A DNA stretch of 31,946 nucleotides from a virus. Below the pieces are notes generated by a model. It saw only the letters and a program-made list of their open reading frames with translations. It made no database searches and was not told where the DNA came from. The stretch is taken from positions 1-31,946 of the IMG/VR virus record IMGVR_UViG_3300029624_000067; one strand, written 5' to 3'. Each line of letters begins with the position of its first letter. Position 1 is the stretch's first letter. The translations under genes were made by a program, and so were the position numbers. This document shows positions 1 through 8,128 of the stretch, one piece after another.

Positions 1-17
1 GTGTGCTCTTCCGATCT
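1..17 (+). other. Residual Illumina adapter
   Basis: The first 17 bases, GTGTGCTCTTCCGATCT, are identical to the 3' end of the standard Illumina TruSeq read-2 adapter. They are not phage sequence. Biological sequence begins at 18, so the left edge is an assembly or library end and says nothing about the phage terminus. Confidence 0.96.
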
Positions 18-1087
18 CTGGATTCAATGCGAACGAAAGTGCTTAGCAAGTTCGTATCGATGCCGGTTTCTTCCGCAGCCCCGTTCAGCGCTTCATTGAC
101 CGAGCCGGAAAATCGCGTGATCTTCTCCTCGCCAGTCCCGCCCCGCCATTTGATCTGGGCCGCGCGAAGCTCGACAGGCGCAGCCCCCGCAGCATTGCGC
201 CATTGCTCGTCAAATTCTTTCGTGCCCGGCTTTGCCGTCAGATCGAACTGCTCGCCATAATCATCGACGAATTCGGAAAGCGATCCATCATCCGACGTCA
301 GGCCCAGACTACCGTAATATTTCTCGCCGCCCGGACCGGTGGTGATGTTCCCCACCTCTTCCAGGGTTTCGCGCGTGATTGGCTGAGACCGCCCCAGAAG
401 ATCACGCCGCAATCCTTCCGGGTCATCGATCAGACGCCGTTCGATATCGTCCTTGACCGCGCCGCGAACGTAGGTCTCACGCAGTTTCTCCGCACGCTTG
501 GGCTCGACCAGCCCGGCGCGTAGGGCCAGCTCGATATTGGTCTCGATTTGCTGAAGCGCGTCAGTGCGCTCATCCTTGGTGGCCAGCGGATCAGTGAACG
601 CCGTCTTGAACCGGTCGAGCGTCGTCTCGATCTCGGCAACGCGCTCTTGATCCCGCAACTTGTCACCGCGGCTGAGAATGTGCTCACGCACCTTGAGATT
701 GTCGACCTGAGCTTTCAGCGCCCAGCGTTTTCTGGCATCCGGATTGCGGATCGCCTGCGCGGCTTGACTGGTGAAGTCGGCCGCACTTGTCTGGAAGCGC
801 TCATCGAACGTGCCGTATTCGGTGTCGTTCTCGAACTTGCGCTTGGTCTCGAACAAAGATTCCTTGTGCGCCAGATCAGCCTTCATCAGGTCAAGCGCGT
901 CCTGTTTGCGCTGATCCTCATCTGCCTTGGCTTGCAGATTGGCTCCTGCCTGCGCAATTCCTTTGCCGGCAGAGGCAATGCCCCGCCCGACAGCGGAGAA
1001 ATCGACATCCGACGCGGTAACGATCGCCCGTCCAGAGCGGAACGAGGATGGACCGCCGAGCGCGCTTTTATCAGGGAGTTTTGGCAT
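18..1087 (-). CDS. Internal virion protein with lytic transglycosylase domain, 3'-truncated
   Basis: An open frame starts at ATG 1087 and runs off the left edge, giving about 356 residues. The first 300 residues are charged and helix-rich with few hydrophobic segments, as in podophage internal (ejection) proteins. The last visible stretch, GIDTNLLSTFVRIES, matches the opening of an SLT-type lytic transglycosylase domain, whose catalytic glutamate is the E of the ES pair (E355, codon 23-25). The gene breaks right after this residue. By family knowledge such proteins cut peptidoglycan during DNA ejection (T7 gp16 type). It follows the gp13-like and gp14-like genes, which supports the role. The missing C-terminal part may be large. 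Annotation of the N-terminal part as gp15/gp16-like is inference. Confidence 0.75.
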
Positions 1088-1095
1088 TGATGCTC

Positions 1096-1542
1096 TTATC
1101 CGTATCGGCCGATTGCGCCAAAGGCGGTGCCCAGGCCTTCAAAAAGACTGCCCTTATAGGCGGCCTTACCCTTGGCCCTTGCGGCAGCGGCCTTGCCTTC
1201 CTGGCCTCTTGCCCGGCTTTCGCCGCCGTAAAGTTCGGTCTGCGCGATATATTCACCGCGCGCGCCTGTATCGCCGTAAATGTCGAGAATGGACGGCGTC
1301 ACTACGCCCGCGCCCGACGACGCAGCCAGTGCACGCTGGCGCGACTGAACCCGGCCGGCTTCATCGCGTTTCTCGATTGCCTGACGCTGGCCGGCAGCGC
1401 GTTCTTCCTTGGCTTTCGCCTCGCGCTCCTTGGCCTCGTATTCCAGGGCCGCTTGTTGCGCCTTGCCCTGCTGAATGGTGCCGATCACCTGCAGACCGGT
1501 GCCGATGATCCCGGCAATCGCAGCTAGCCCTGCCATTTCCAA
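1096..1542 (-). CDS. Internal virion protein, gp14-like
   Basis: 148 residues. The N-terminus is a hydrophobic Gly/Ala/Ile segment (AGLAAIAGIIGTGLQVIG) followed by a long Ala/Glu/Lys/Arg/Gln-rich helix, probably a coiled coil, and a Gly/Ala-rich tail. This layout is typical of the roughly 150-200 residue gp14-type internal virion protein that helps form the ejection channel across the cell envelope in T7-like phages. It overlaps the upstream gp13-like gene by 19 bp and ends 8 bp before the transglycosylase gene, as expected for an ejection-protein operon. Assignment rests on layout and gene order, not on a diagnostic motif. Confidence 0.65.
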   Translation of the reverse strand: MEMAGLAAIAGIIGTGLQVIGTIQQGKAQQAALEYEAKEREAKAKEERAAGQRQAIEKRDEAGRVQSRQRALAASSGAGVVTPSILDIYGDTGARGEYIAQTELYGGESRARGQEGKAAAARAKGKAAYKGSLFEGLGTAFGAIGRYG

Positions 1543-1934
1543 AGCCTCAATTTCTGTGAAGGATCGCGAAAATCCGCCCAGAATTCATCGGTTGGCTTAA
1601 AGCCAACGACACGCAAGAGACGCTCCGCCTGGGGGTAACGGTTGTCCTCGCATTGCACGAACACCGGTTCGGTCTGTTTCTTCAGATAGTCGGCGATGCC
1701 CTTGATGATCCAGATGCCGAAATGCTTCGGCACATCGGCCACGTTGAGAAAGGCGATCAGACGGCCCTGCTCTTCGAAGATCGACCCTTGAAACCGCGGA
1801 TCGCGCATGACGCCGCACAGGCCGATGCATCTGTCTCCGTCGAAGGCTCCGAAGATGTCCACCAGGCCGCGCGTGCGCTGCCCGTAGAAAGCTTTCACCT
1901 CTTCCGGCGTGGCGTCCCTGATCTCGATCGTCAT
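1524..1934 (-). CDS. GNAT-fold internal virion protein, gp13-like
   Basis: 136 residues from ATG 1934. This start makes an ATGA overlap with the stop of the gp12-like gene, so it is preferred over the longer open frame that begins at 2030. The sequence reads like a compact GNAT acetyltransferase fold: an N-terminal RDATPEEV segment, a strand with GDRCIGLCGVMRD, a helix after FGIWIIKGIADYL, and a C-terminal ERLLRVVGFKPTDEFW stretch. In T7-like phages a GNAT-fold protein (gp13, internal virion protein A) lies in this position. The usual acetyl-CoA signature (Q/RxxGxG/A) is not obvious, so enzymatic activity is doubtful and a structural or assembly role is more likely. Confidence 0.65.
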   Translation of the reverse strand: MTIEIRDATPEEVKAFYGQRTRGLVDIFGAFDGDRCIGLCGVMRDPRFQGSIFEEQGRLIAFLNVADVPKHFGIWIIKGIADYLKKQTEPVFVQCEDNRYPQAERLLRVVGFKPTDEFWADFRDPSQKLRLWKWQG

Positions 1935-4783
1935 GGCTTTTCTCGGGTCTCGACGCCGGTCACCAAGCCAGACAGCGTAGCCGTAAAACCGGGGCGCACC
2001 TTGATGCAGACCCGGCTGTCCGTGTTCCACTCTCCATCGAACGGGAATGTGGATTCATCGAAGGCCCGGTTGAAACTGTCAGTCGTGTCGATAATCTCGC
2101 CGGCATCATTGCGCCGGGGAAGCTCGCTCATATTGTCTTCATCAAAATCCGGACCAAAGCGCAGTGCGTCCATATGGGTATCGAGAAGCGCGATGCCGAC
2201 CTGATCGACGATCTTCGGTTGCAAGAGGGCAGAGCCTTCCTGCGCGGCGAAGGCAAGTTTCGAGGATTTGTAAAAGCCTGTGTAAGGCCGGCCGATCGCA
2301 ATGGTTCCGCTCATGACCTGTGTGAGCGTGATCTCACCGTCATCATCGACCTCATAGGTCTCGACATCGCCGTTGCTGTCGATCAGCGGACCGTAGCCAC
2401 CGCCGACAAGCTGGCCGATCACGATGACATCCGTCCCCGCCATATGGTCAAGCCCCGTGATCACCTGGTTTTCCGAGCTGTCGCCGGTTGCCGTGATATA
2501 GCTGTCGCACATACGCAGGCCGTTCGTGACGTCGATCTCGCCCGTTGCCGAATTATAGGTTTTGGTCAAGGTTTCGCTGTGCTTGCCAAGCTTTTCGATA
2601 TAGTTGAAGCCATCGGTGCCGCCTTCCAGATTGCTGGCCTGGCGCTGGATGACAAAATAGATTTCGTCCTCGTCTTGATCGGGCAGGACAACAACGGAGA
2701 TGATCCGATCATTGGGGACATCCGGGTCCGGATTGCTGATGTGACCGGAGACCATCTTGAACCAGCCGCGGACTTCCTCGGCCGGCTCGAACAGCATGAC
2801 CATGCAAACCCCGTCATCGCGCAGCGCCCAGATATAAGTCTCCGGCTGGCGCTGCACGGCAAGCTCGACAAAGCCGTCATCATAGCTGGCAGGATTGTTG
2901 GAAAACCCGGCCTCTTCATTGAGGCGCAGCAGATCGCGGGATGAATAATCGTTGATCTCGAAGCTGTAGGCCATCTCATAAAGCCGGGTCTTGCCGCGCT
3001 GCAGGAATATGCCGCGGCTGTCAATCCGGAGCGGCGTGACGTTGCTGGTGCCTTGCGTCGAAGCCGGTTTGATGGTGACGTTCGTTGGAGTGAGTGGTTC
3101 GTTGAAGGCCGATGTCTTGGCTGAAACCTCGGCCCCGGACGTGCCGAAGATCAAATGCTGCAGAGGCAAGAGCCAGTTGATCTGAGAGAAGTCTCCGCCC
3201 GTGGACAGATCGCGCTGGATGGAGCCGCTATCGCCCTCGACATCCAGCGAAAACCCGAAATAATCATCGGAGACCGATCCCCAGAAGCGATCATCGCGGG
3301 CAAAGAACAAGCGCCCATCGAAGAAGGTCAGCGCCGTCGGGTAGCCGTCCGACGAATTCCACGCTCCTTCAAGCCAGACATCCGTGGCCGTCGTATCGCT
3401 GAAATCGGACAGAACCTCGGCATTGGCGGTGGTTGAGCTGGTGATCTGGGTAATGCGACAGACGCCGGTGCCGCCATCATGGTCGTAATTAAGCTGCACC
3501 GTCACCGCACCGGAGGTCAGCGCCGTGACGATGACGCGGTAATAGACGATGGCATTGTCGTCGTCATCTTCGAGGTTCGTGGTTGTGTTGGTCGTTATGC
3601 CGCTGTCGAAATCTTCAAAGCCGGAAAATTCGCTATCGAAGGAGCGTTGGACCTGAACCGTTCCGGACCATGTCCCGCTGGTCACGACAGAAAAGTTGCG
3701 ATCATTATAGCTGGATGTGTTGAGGCCGATGACACGGATCGGATCGGTGAACTCGCCAACCGCGCCTAGCGTCGTCGTCTGCGAGGTGTTTTCATGCGTC
3801 ATCTTTATGAGCGCGCGAAGATGCTTGAGATTGGTAAAGAATGCGGACGAGGCCGTCACGGTGATGTTGCCCCGCGTCCCGCTTGGAGTCAGCGTCAGAT
3901 CGGCGGTCTTGGCCAGTTTGAACGGACCGTCATCGGTCTCGTAATAGGTCACCGACCAGCTGCGATTACCGCGGCGCTCGATCATCACCTGCTGCTGATC
4001 GTCGATCGTCATGAAGACGACATCCAGAGACTGGGCGTAGCGGATCGTGCGCAGGCTGTCATTGTCCCACGGCGCTTCCACCGTCATGTCCCCGGCGCTT
4101 TCCACGGCAATGGACTTGACAATGACATCATACGGCTCGGTTGACTTGAACCAGACCCAATAGGAGCCGGACGGCGTGAAGGCGAGCGAGTGGACGCCGC
4201 GGCGCAGGGTCGTCTCGCTGATGTAATCGTCGCCGCCATCGGTCGATCCGCAGCGGAACAAGACGCTTCCGCGCGACACGGTGATGGTCAAAGCATGCTC
4301 GGTGCTGGCCGAAGAGGTCGAAACCTCCTGCTTGACGATGACGGACGATCCCTTGTTCTCCGCATTCAGCGTCAATCCAGTCGCGCTGAATGCGGAGGTC
4401 GCCCCGCCGACAGTTGTCGTCGTCCAGCCGGTCGCCGAGGAAAAGTCTCCTGTCGTGATCGTGCTGGTCACCGCAGGACGGGTGACCACTTCATCATCAA
4501 TGATGACTCTCAGGATGCCGGTGGAAATATCGAAGCCAAGTTCAAGCAGCGCCCGTGTGCTGACGCTGCGCGTGAAGGGGATGAGCCGGGAGCCATTGCT
4601 CTCATACGTCGCGGTAAGATACTGCGTGCCCGGCCGCATGATCGCCTTGCCGATCACATACGGGAACAGGTTTTCCTGCCGCTCGGCATTGAGGCGGAAA
4701 CGCTCCTGATCGACACGGTTGAGCGCCGCGGGGCTGATCTCACCGCCGTTGAAGCTGTGAGTTAAAACATTGATTCTGGCCAT
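1931..4783 (-). CDS. Tail tubular protein B / nozzle (gp12-like, phage stabilisation protein)
   Basis: 950 residues, the largest gene in the window. The N-terminus (THSFNGGEISPAALNRVD, then a NLFPYVIGKAIMRPGTQYL segment) is the characteristic opening of the podophage tail-nozzle/stabilisation family: a GGEISP turn, then an Arg-rich helix and a basic RPGTQY strand. The rest is rich in Thr, Ser, Asp and Gly and looks beta-structured. The family closes the tail tube and binds fibres or needles in the assembled virion. The gene follows a fibre-like gene and precedes the gp13-like gene with a 4-bp overlap. The length exceeds T7 gp12 (about 800 residues) but is within the range for the family in other phages. 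Confidence 0.85.
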   Translation of the reverse strand: MARINVLTHSFNGGEISPAALNRVDQERFRLNAERQENLFPYVIGKAIMRPGTQYLTATYESNGSRLIPFTRSVSTRALLELGFDISTGILRVIIDDEVVTRPAVTSTITTGDFSSATGWTTTTVGGATSAFSATGLTLNAENKGSSVIVKQEVSTSSASTEHALTITVSRGSVLFRCGSTDGGDDYISETTLRRGVHSLAFTPSGSYWVWFKSTEPYDVIVKSIAVESAGDMTVEAPWDNDSLRTIRYAQSLDVVFMTIDDQQQVMIERRGNRSWSVTYYETDDGPFKLAKTADLTLTPSGTRGNITVTASSAFFTNLKHLRALIKMTHENTSQTTTLGAVGEFTDPIRVIGLNTSSYNDRNFSVVTSGTWSGTVQVQRSFDSEFSGFEDFDSGITTNTTTNLEDDDDNAIVYYRVIVTALTSGAVTVQLNYDHDGGTGVCRITQITSSTTANAEVLSDFSDTTATDVWLEGAWNSSDGYPTALTFFDGRLFFARDDRFWGSVSDDYFGFSLDVEGDSGSIQRDLSTGGDFSQINWLLPLQHLIFGTSGAEVSAKTSAFNEPLTPTNVTIKPASTQGTSNVTPLRIDSRGIFLQRGKTRLYEMAYSFEINDYSSRDLLRLNEEAGFSNNPASYDDGFVELAVQRQPETYIWALRDDGVCMVMLFEPAEEVRGWFKMVSGHISNPDPDVPNDRIISVVVLPDQDEDEIYFVIQRQASNLEGGTDGFNYIEKLGKHSETLTKTYNSATGEIDVTNGLRMCDSYITATGDSSENQVITGLDHMAGTDVIVIGQLVGGGYGPLIDSNGDVETYEVDDDGEITLTQVMSGTIAIGRPYTGFYKSSKLAFAAQEGSALLQPKIVDQVGIALLDTHMDALRFGPDFDEDNMSELPRRNDAGEIIDTTDSFNRAFDESTFPFDGEWNTDSRVCIKVRPGFTATLSGLVTGVETREKP

Positions 4784-4789
4784 TATTCC

Positions 4790-6547
4790 TCAGGGCGTAA
4801 GCAGCTCGACGGCAAGGCCTCTGGCGGTAATTTCAGCCGCCGCCGTGCTGGCGGAGCAGATGCCGGTGACCTTGATCGTAAGCGTGGAGGACAGGGTTTG
4901 CGAAGGTGTGCTGCTAAGCGAGAGAGTCGGGAGGACCGATGTATTGGCATGCAGGAATTGCGACGTTGCCTTTTGACCGATCGAGCTGGTGCGCGTGACG
5001 AAACTTTCCGACCGCCACTCATCATCGTTCATGACGACGTCGGTGCTGTCGGAGACGACGTCGGTGCCAAGATAAATGCGCACCCGCTTGCTGAATGTCG
5101 TGGCGGCCGTGACGCCCCATGCCAGAATGCGCAGACTATGCCCGGAACTGGCCAGTGCATTGGCATTCAGCGTGGAGGTCAGCAGATCATCCTCGCCCGT
5201 GGTCGAGGTGGCGGCATCGCTGCCATCGACCGTAAGTCGGGGCGCCGCCCGCTGAATGACTGGCACGCGCCAATTGCCGGAGCCTTCATGTTTGGCAACG
5301 ATGCTGTCGCCGGCAAAGACCTGAAGATCCTGGCCGCCGGGAAGGATCAGTGAAGATCCGTTATGGGTCAACAGCAATGAGCTTTGGAAGGTCACGAACT
5401 TGACCGCACCCGTTGGCGCTGATGAACCGAAGGCGGTAATGCCTGTAGTGCCGGTGACCGTGATCGACTGCTCGGTTAGCGAGCCGAGGTCGGCCGTTGC
5501 CGCCGAAGCAAGTGTCGTATCGCCCGTGGTGAGCGGATGAGCATTCGCTCTGGAGTATTTGATGATCCGCCAGTTCCCGGACCCCTCATGCTTTGCAATG
5601 AGACTGTCGCCGGCCGCCGTGGTAATATCCTGCCCGCCGGGAAGGATCATAGACGCCGCATTGTGCGTCAGCGTCAGCGCATCCTCGAACAGACAGAATT
5701 TGATATCCCCCGTCGGCGCGCCTGAGCCGAAAGAGGTGATCGTAACCGTGCCGGTAATGGTGATGCACTGCTCATAGACTTCGCCAAGACTACCGGAGAG
5801 GTTGGTCGTCGCGCTCGACGCAACGCTCGCCTCGCCCGCAGTGAGCGGGCGGCCATCCTTGCGGGTATAGACAATGCAGCGGACCGTATTAGAAGATGTG
5901 CCGCGAATGATGGCATAATCCCCGGCGGACGTAACAATGTCCTGCCCGAAATTGATCCCGCCGCCGCCTGGCAAAACCAGATCGGTTACGCTGTGGGTCA
6001 AGGTCAGCGATCCGGCAAAGAAGAGAATGCGGGTTTTGCCTTCACCAAGGGTAATGGCAGTGATATCGGTTGTGCCAGAGATGGTGACATAGTCGGCATC
6101 GACCGCATCAAGATCGATCGTGGCAGCGGAAGCCACCGTTGCATTCGCCGTCCAGTCATCGATCGTATAGGGGCGGAAGCTGATCGTGTTGACGCCAACA
6201 GAGGGAGGGTCGCTCGATGTTACACGAAAGATCCGGTCGGCGTTGATCGTGCCCTGCTGAACGCAAACGATCGTGTTCTCGACGAAATCCGTGTTGCCGT
6301 CGAAATCCTTGGCCCGCGCCCAATCCGACGATGAAACGGTATAGATGCCGTTCTTCGTCGTGTCAGTCTGATCCTTGACCAGCACGCGGGTATTAAGGCC
6401 GTTGGCCTCGTCCGTTGCGGCGAATGTCACACCGTCGATGGTCTGGAACCCGGACAGGGTGACATTGGCCGTCGTCGCCGCGCGGACAGGCTTCTTGACG
6501 CCGAAGGCCGCGCGCGCGCCGTCAAGCCGGTTAAGGGAATCAACCAT
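4790..6547 (-). CDS. Tail fibre-like protein with repeated beta modules
   Basis: 585 residues. Residues about 15-125 form the phage fibre module with the motifs PVRAATTANVTLSGFQTIDG, RVLVKDQTD, NGIYTVSS and WARAKDFDG, typical of fibre or spike N-terminal regions. After it come three related modules of about 75 residues marked by LTH..., LILPGG, AGD and KHEGSGNWR (the first is more diverged). A C-terminal domain of about 140 residues may be the receptor-facing or trimerisation part. It overlaps the gp11-like gene by 8 bp and lies just before the nozzle gene, which is where an adaptor-attached fibre is expected. No enzymatic spike motif is visible. Role in adsorption is inferred from composition and position. 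Confidence 0.72.
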   Translation of the reverse strand: MVDSLNRLDGARAAFGVKKPVRAATTANVTLSGFQTIDGVTFAATDEANGLNTRVLVKDQTDTTKNGIYTVSSSDWARAKDFDGNTDFVENTIVCVQQGTINADRIFRVTSSDPPSVGVNTISFRPYTIDDWTANATVASAATIDLDAVDADYVTISGTTDITAITLGEGKTRILFFAGSLTLTHSVTDLVLPGGGGINFGQDIVTSAGDYAIIRGTSSNTVRCIVYTRKDGRPLTAGEASVASSATTNLSGSLGEVYEQCITITGTVTITSFGSGAPTGDIKFCLFEDALTLTHNAASMILPGGQDITTAAGDSLIAKHEGSGNWRIIKYSRANAHPLTTGDTTLASAATADLGSLTEQSITVTGTTGITAFGSSAPTGAVKFVTFQSSLLLTHNGSSLILPGGQDLQVFAGDSIVAKHEGSGNWRVPVIQRAAPRLTVDGSDAATSTTGEDDLLTSTLNANALASSGHSLRILAWGVTAATTFSKRVRIYLGTDVVSDSTDVVMNDDEWRSESFVTRTSSIGQKATSQFLHANTSVLPTLSLSSTPSQTLSSTLTIKVTGICSASTAAAEITARGLAVELLTP

Positions 6548-7178
6548 AAGGGGTGCGTCTCATGTAGTTGGTGTGACCACGATGACCGGCTCTGGCCGTG
6601 ACGAGCTGGCCGGGTCGACGGATGACCATGGGCTGGCTGGCGGCGTCCTTGGACTTGGCCTCGGTCAGCATCCGCTTGCGTTCTTTTCGGATTTCTTCGC
6701 GATCCGTCGATGAAATGGCGGCCATTTGCGGACCGGCTCGCCAGGCGAGTTCGTATTCGAAGGCACGGGTGAAGGTCGGGCCCCATTTCCCCGGGTCCCC
6801 GCCATAGTCATAAGCGCAGGAGACATAACGCAGGTAGAGCGGATCGACGTCAGTGAAGATGAAGTCGTTCTCGATCTCGTAATATTTGAGATCCGGCTCC
6901 AGATATTCATTGTCGGAGACCCGCACGACCTTGATCAGATCATCCGGAATTTCATAGGCATGCTGATAGCCGATGACGGGGATGGCGGTGTCGGACGGCT
7001 GGAGTTCCTCGGTCCGTGAGGCGAAGTTCCAAAAGCCTTGCTCCAGCATGTAGTTGAGCGTTTCCGACCAGACGGCGTCCAGCGAACGGCGTTCGGCCCG
7101 GTTGTCTGAAAGCGTGGCGAGTCGCCGCGCCTTCAGCAAGAGAAGTGTGCTATTGTAGACGGAGAGCTTGTCGGCCAT
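6540..7178 (-). CDS. Tail tubular protein A (gp11-like tail adaptor)
   Basis: 212 residues. The N-terminal half matches the gp11/adaptor family: a short helix with YNSTLLLLKARRLATLSD, a Glu/Arg-rich segment, a helix ending EQGFWNFASRTEEL, then YEIPDDLIKVVRV and LKYYEIENDFIFTD before a YLRYVS strand. In T7-like phages this protein joins the connector to the nozzle and carries the fibres. The C-terminal tail is Arg/Thr-rich. It lies directly upstream of the fibre and nozzle genes, in the expected order. Confidence 0.85.
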   Translation of the reverse strand: MADKLSVYNSTLLLLKARRLATLSDNRAERRSLDAVWSETLNYMLEQGFWNFASRTEELQPSDTAIPVIGYQHAYEIPDDLIKVVRVSDNEYLEPDLKYYEIENDFIFTDVDPLYLRYVSCAYDYGGDPGKWGPTFTRAFEYELAWRAGPQMAAISSTDREEIRKERKRMLTEAKSKDAASQPMVIRRPGQLVTARAGHRGHTNYMRRTPYG

Positions 7179-7196
7179 GGCCTGCTCCTATCGGGT

Positions 7197-7751
7197 TCAG
7201 GCTGGCTCGCGCACGCGTTCGGCGCGCATCTGCTCGACCTCGGCCTCGGACGGCATGCGCAGGCGCATATCGTCGAGATATTTGGCCATGCACCGCTCAG
7301 CCTCTTCCTTGGTCTCGATATTCCGCTGGATCTCGCGCTTTTCCAGCCCCAGAACACGCCATTTGGTTTTCGGGAGATGTTCGACGCGCACGACCGGCTT
7401 GTTGTCACGCCAGAGCGGGACGGTCTTGATTTCGAAAGACTTGGCGATGGCGTCCTTTTCCGCCGCCAATGGATCGGTATTGGCCGGGGGGCGTCCGCCC
7501 ATATATTCGACCAGCAATCCGCTTGGCGTCTTCTTGGCGACCGTCACGAAGACATCGAAGGACCGGTCATAGGCCTGCATGCGAATGATGTCGTCAACCG
7601 CGATACCGCCCTTGTTGTGATGACGCCAGAAATTGGGGGCGAAGATGTCCTCGAACTGGATGCCAGGCTCCAGCTTCTCGAAATATTCCTTGTAGCGGAA
7701 CGAAGCTTGCGTCTGACTGCGCAGCGCTGTTGGCAGCAGAGATTTCTGCAT
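7197..7751 (-). CDS. Conserved phage protein between head and tail genes
   Basis: 184 residues from ATG 7751. The longer open frame reaching 7877 is rejected because it would run through the terminator hairpin at 7775-7803 and into the upstream gene. No motif of known function is visible. The sequence has an aromatic, charged N-terminal half (FEKLEPGIQFEDIFAPNFW), a central strand-rich part and a C-terminal charged helix (EAERCMAKYLDDMRLRM). Its position between the coat-associated gene and the gp11-like adaptor suggests a structural or assembly role. Function unknown. Confidence 0.7.
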   Translation of the reverse strand: MQKSLLPTALRSQTQASFRYKEYFEKLEPGIQFEDIFAPNFWRHHNKGGIAVDDIIRMQAYDRSFDVFVTVAKKTPSGLLVEYMGGRPPANTDPLAAEKDAIAKSFEIKTVPLWRDNKPVVRVEHLPKTKWRVLGLEKREIQRNIETKEEAERCMAKYLDDMRLRMPSEAEVEQMRAERVREPA

Positions 7752-7774
7752 TGTGTATACCCTGATTGGTTGAG

Positions 7775-7803
7775 GAAAAGGCGGGCGGCAAGAGCTGCCC
7801 GCC
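7775..7803 (-). terminator. Intrinsic terminator after head genes
   Basis: On the minus strand, a perfect 7-bp stem GGCGGGC/GCCCGCC with a 10-nt loop is followed by TTTT. It lies between the head protein gene ending at 7811 and the start at 7751. It would end or attenuate head-gene transcripts before the tail genes. Confidence 0.8.
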
Positions 7804-7810
7804 TGCGCCC

Positions 7811-8116
7811 TTACGTCGAAGAGCTGTTGATGACGCCGGCTGTCGCGCCAGCGCCTGTCGTTACTGCGCTCACACACGCCGCATGAAGGCGGGAGGGAAC
7901 GAAGGCCGTGGTATGCTCGACGATCTGGACGATGTCACCGACGCGCATGCCCAGCTTGTGTCCGTCGCTGAAGTAGGACGTGCCAGTCACTGTGTTCAGT
8001 GGATCGGTCGAGCGGTAGGCCCAGACATTGCCGCCGGAGTTGGACGAGCCAACATTGAACCCGCCAGCGACGGCTGCAACGATCTGGTAAGGACGGTTAG
8101 AGGTTGAATAAGCCAT
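7811..8116 (-). CDS. Small Gly/Ser-rich head-associated protein
   Basis: 101 residues with a strong ribosome-binding site (AGGAGG, 9 nt before ATG 8116), 12 bp after the coat gene stop. The sequence is beta-type and rich in Gly, Ser, Thr and Val, with YFSDGHKLGMRVGDIVQIVEH in the middle. A short protein with a DGxxLGMRVGD motif lies next to the coat gene in many phages of this kind and is probably a virion component, perhaps a head decoration protein. The strong ribosome site suggests high expression. The function is inferred from position and composition only. Confidence 0.75.
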   Translation of the reverse strand: MAYSTSNRPYQIVAAVAGGFNVGSSNSGGNVWAYRSTDPLNTVTGTSYFSDGHKLGMRVGDIVQIVEHTTAFVPSRLHAACVSAVTTGAGATAGVINSSST

Positions 8117-8128
8117 ATCTCAATCCTC

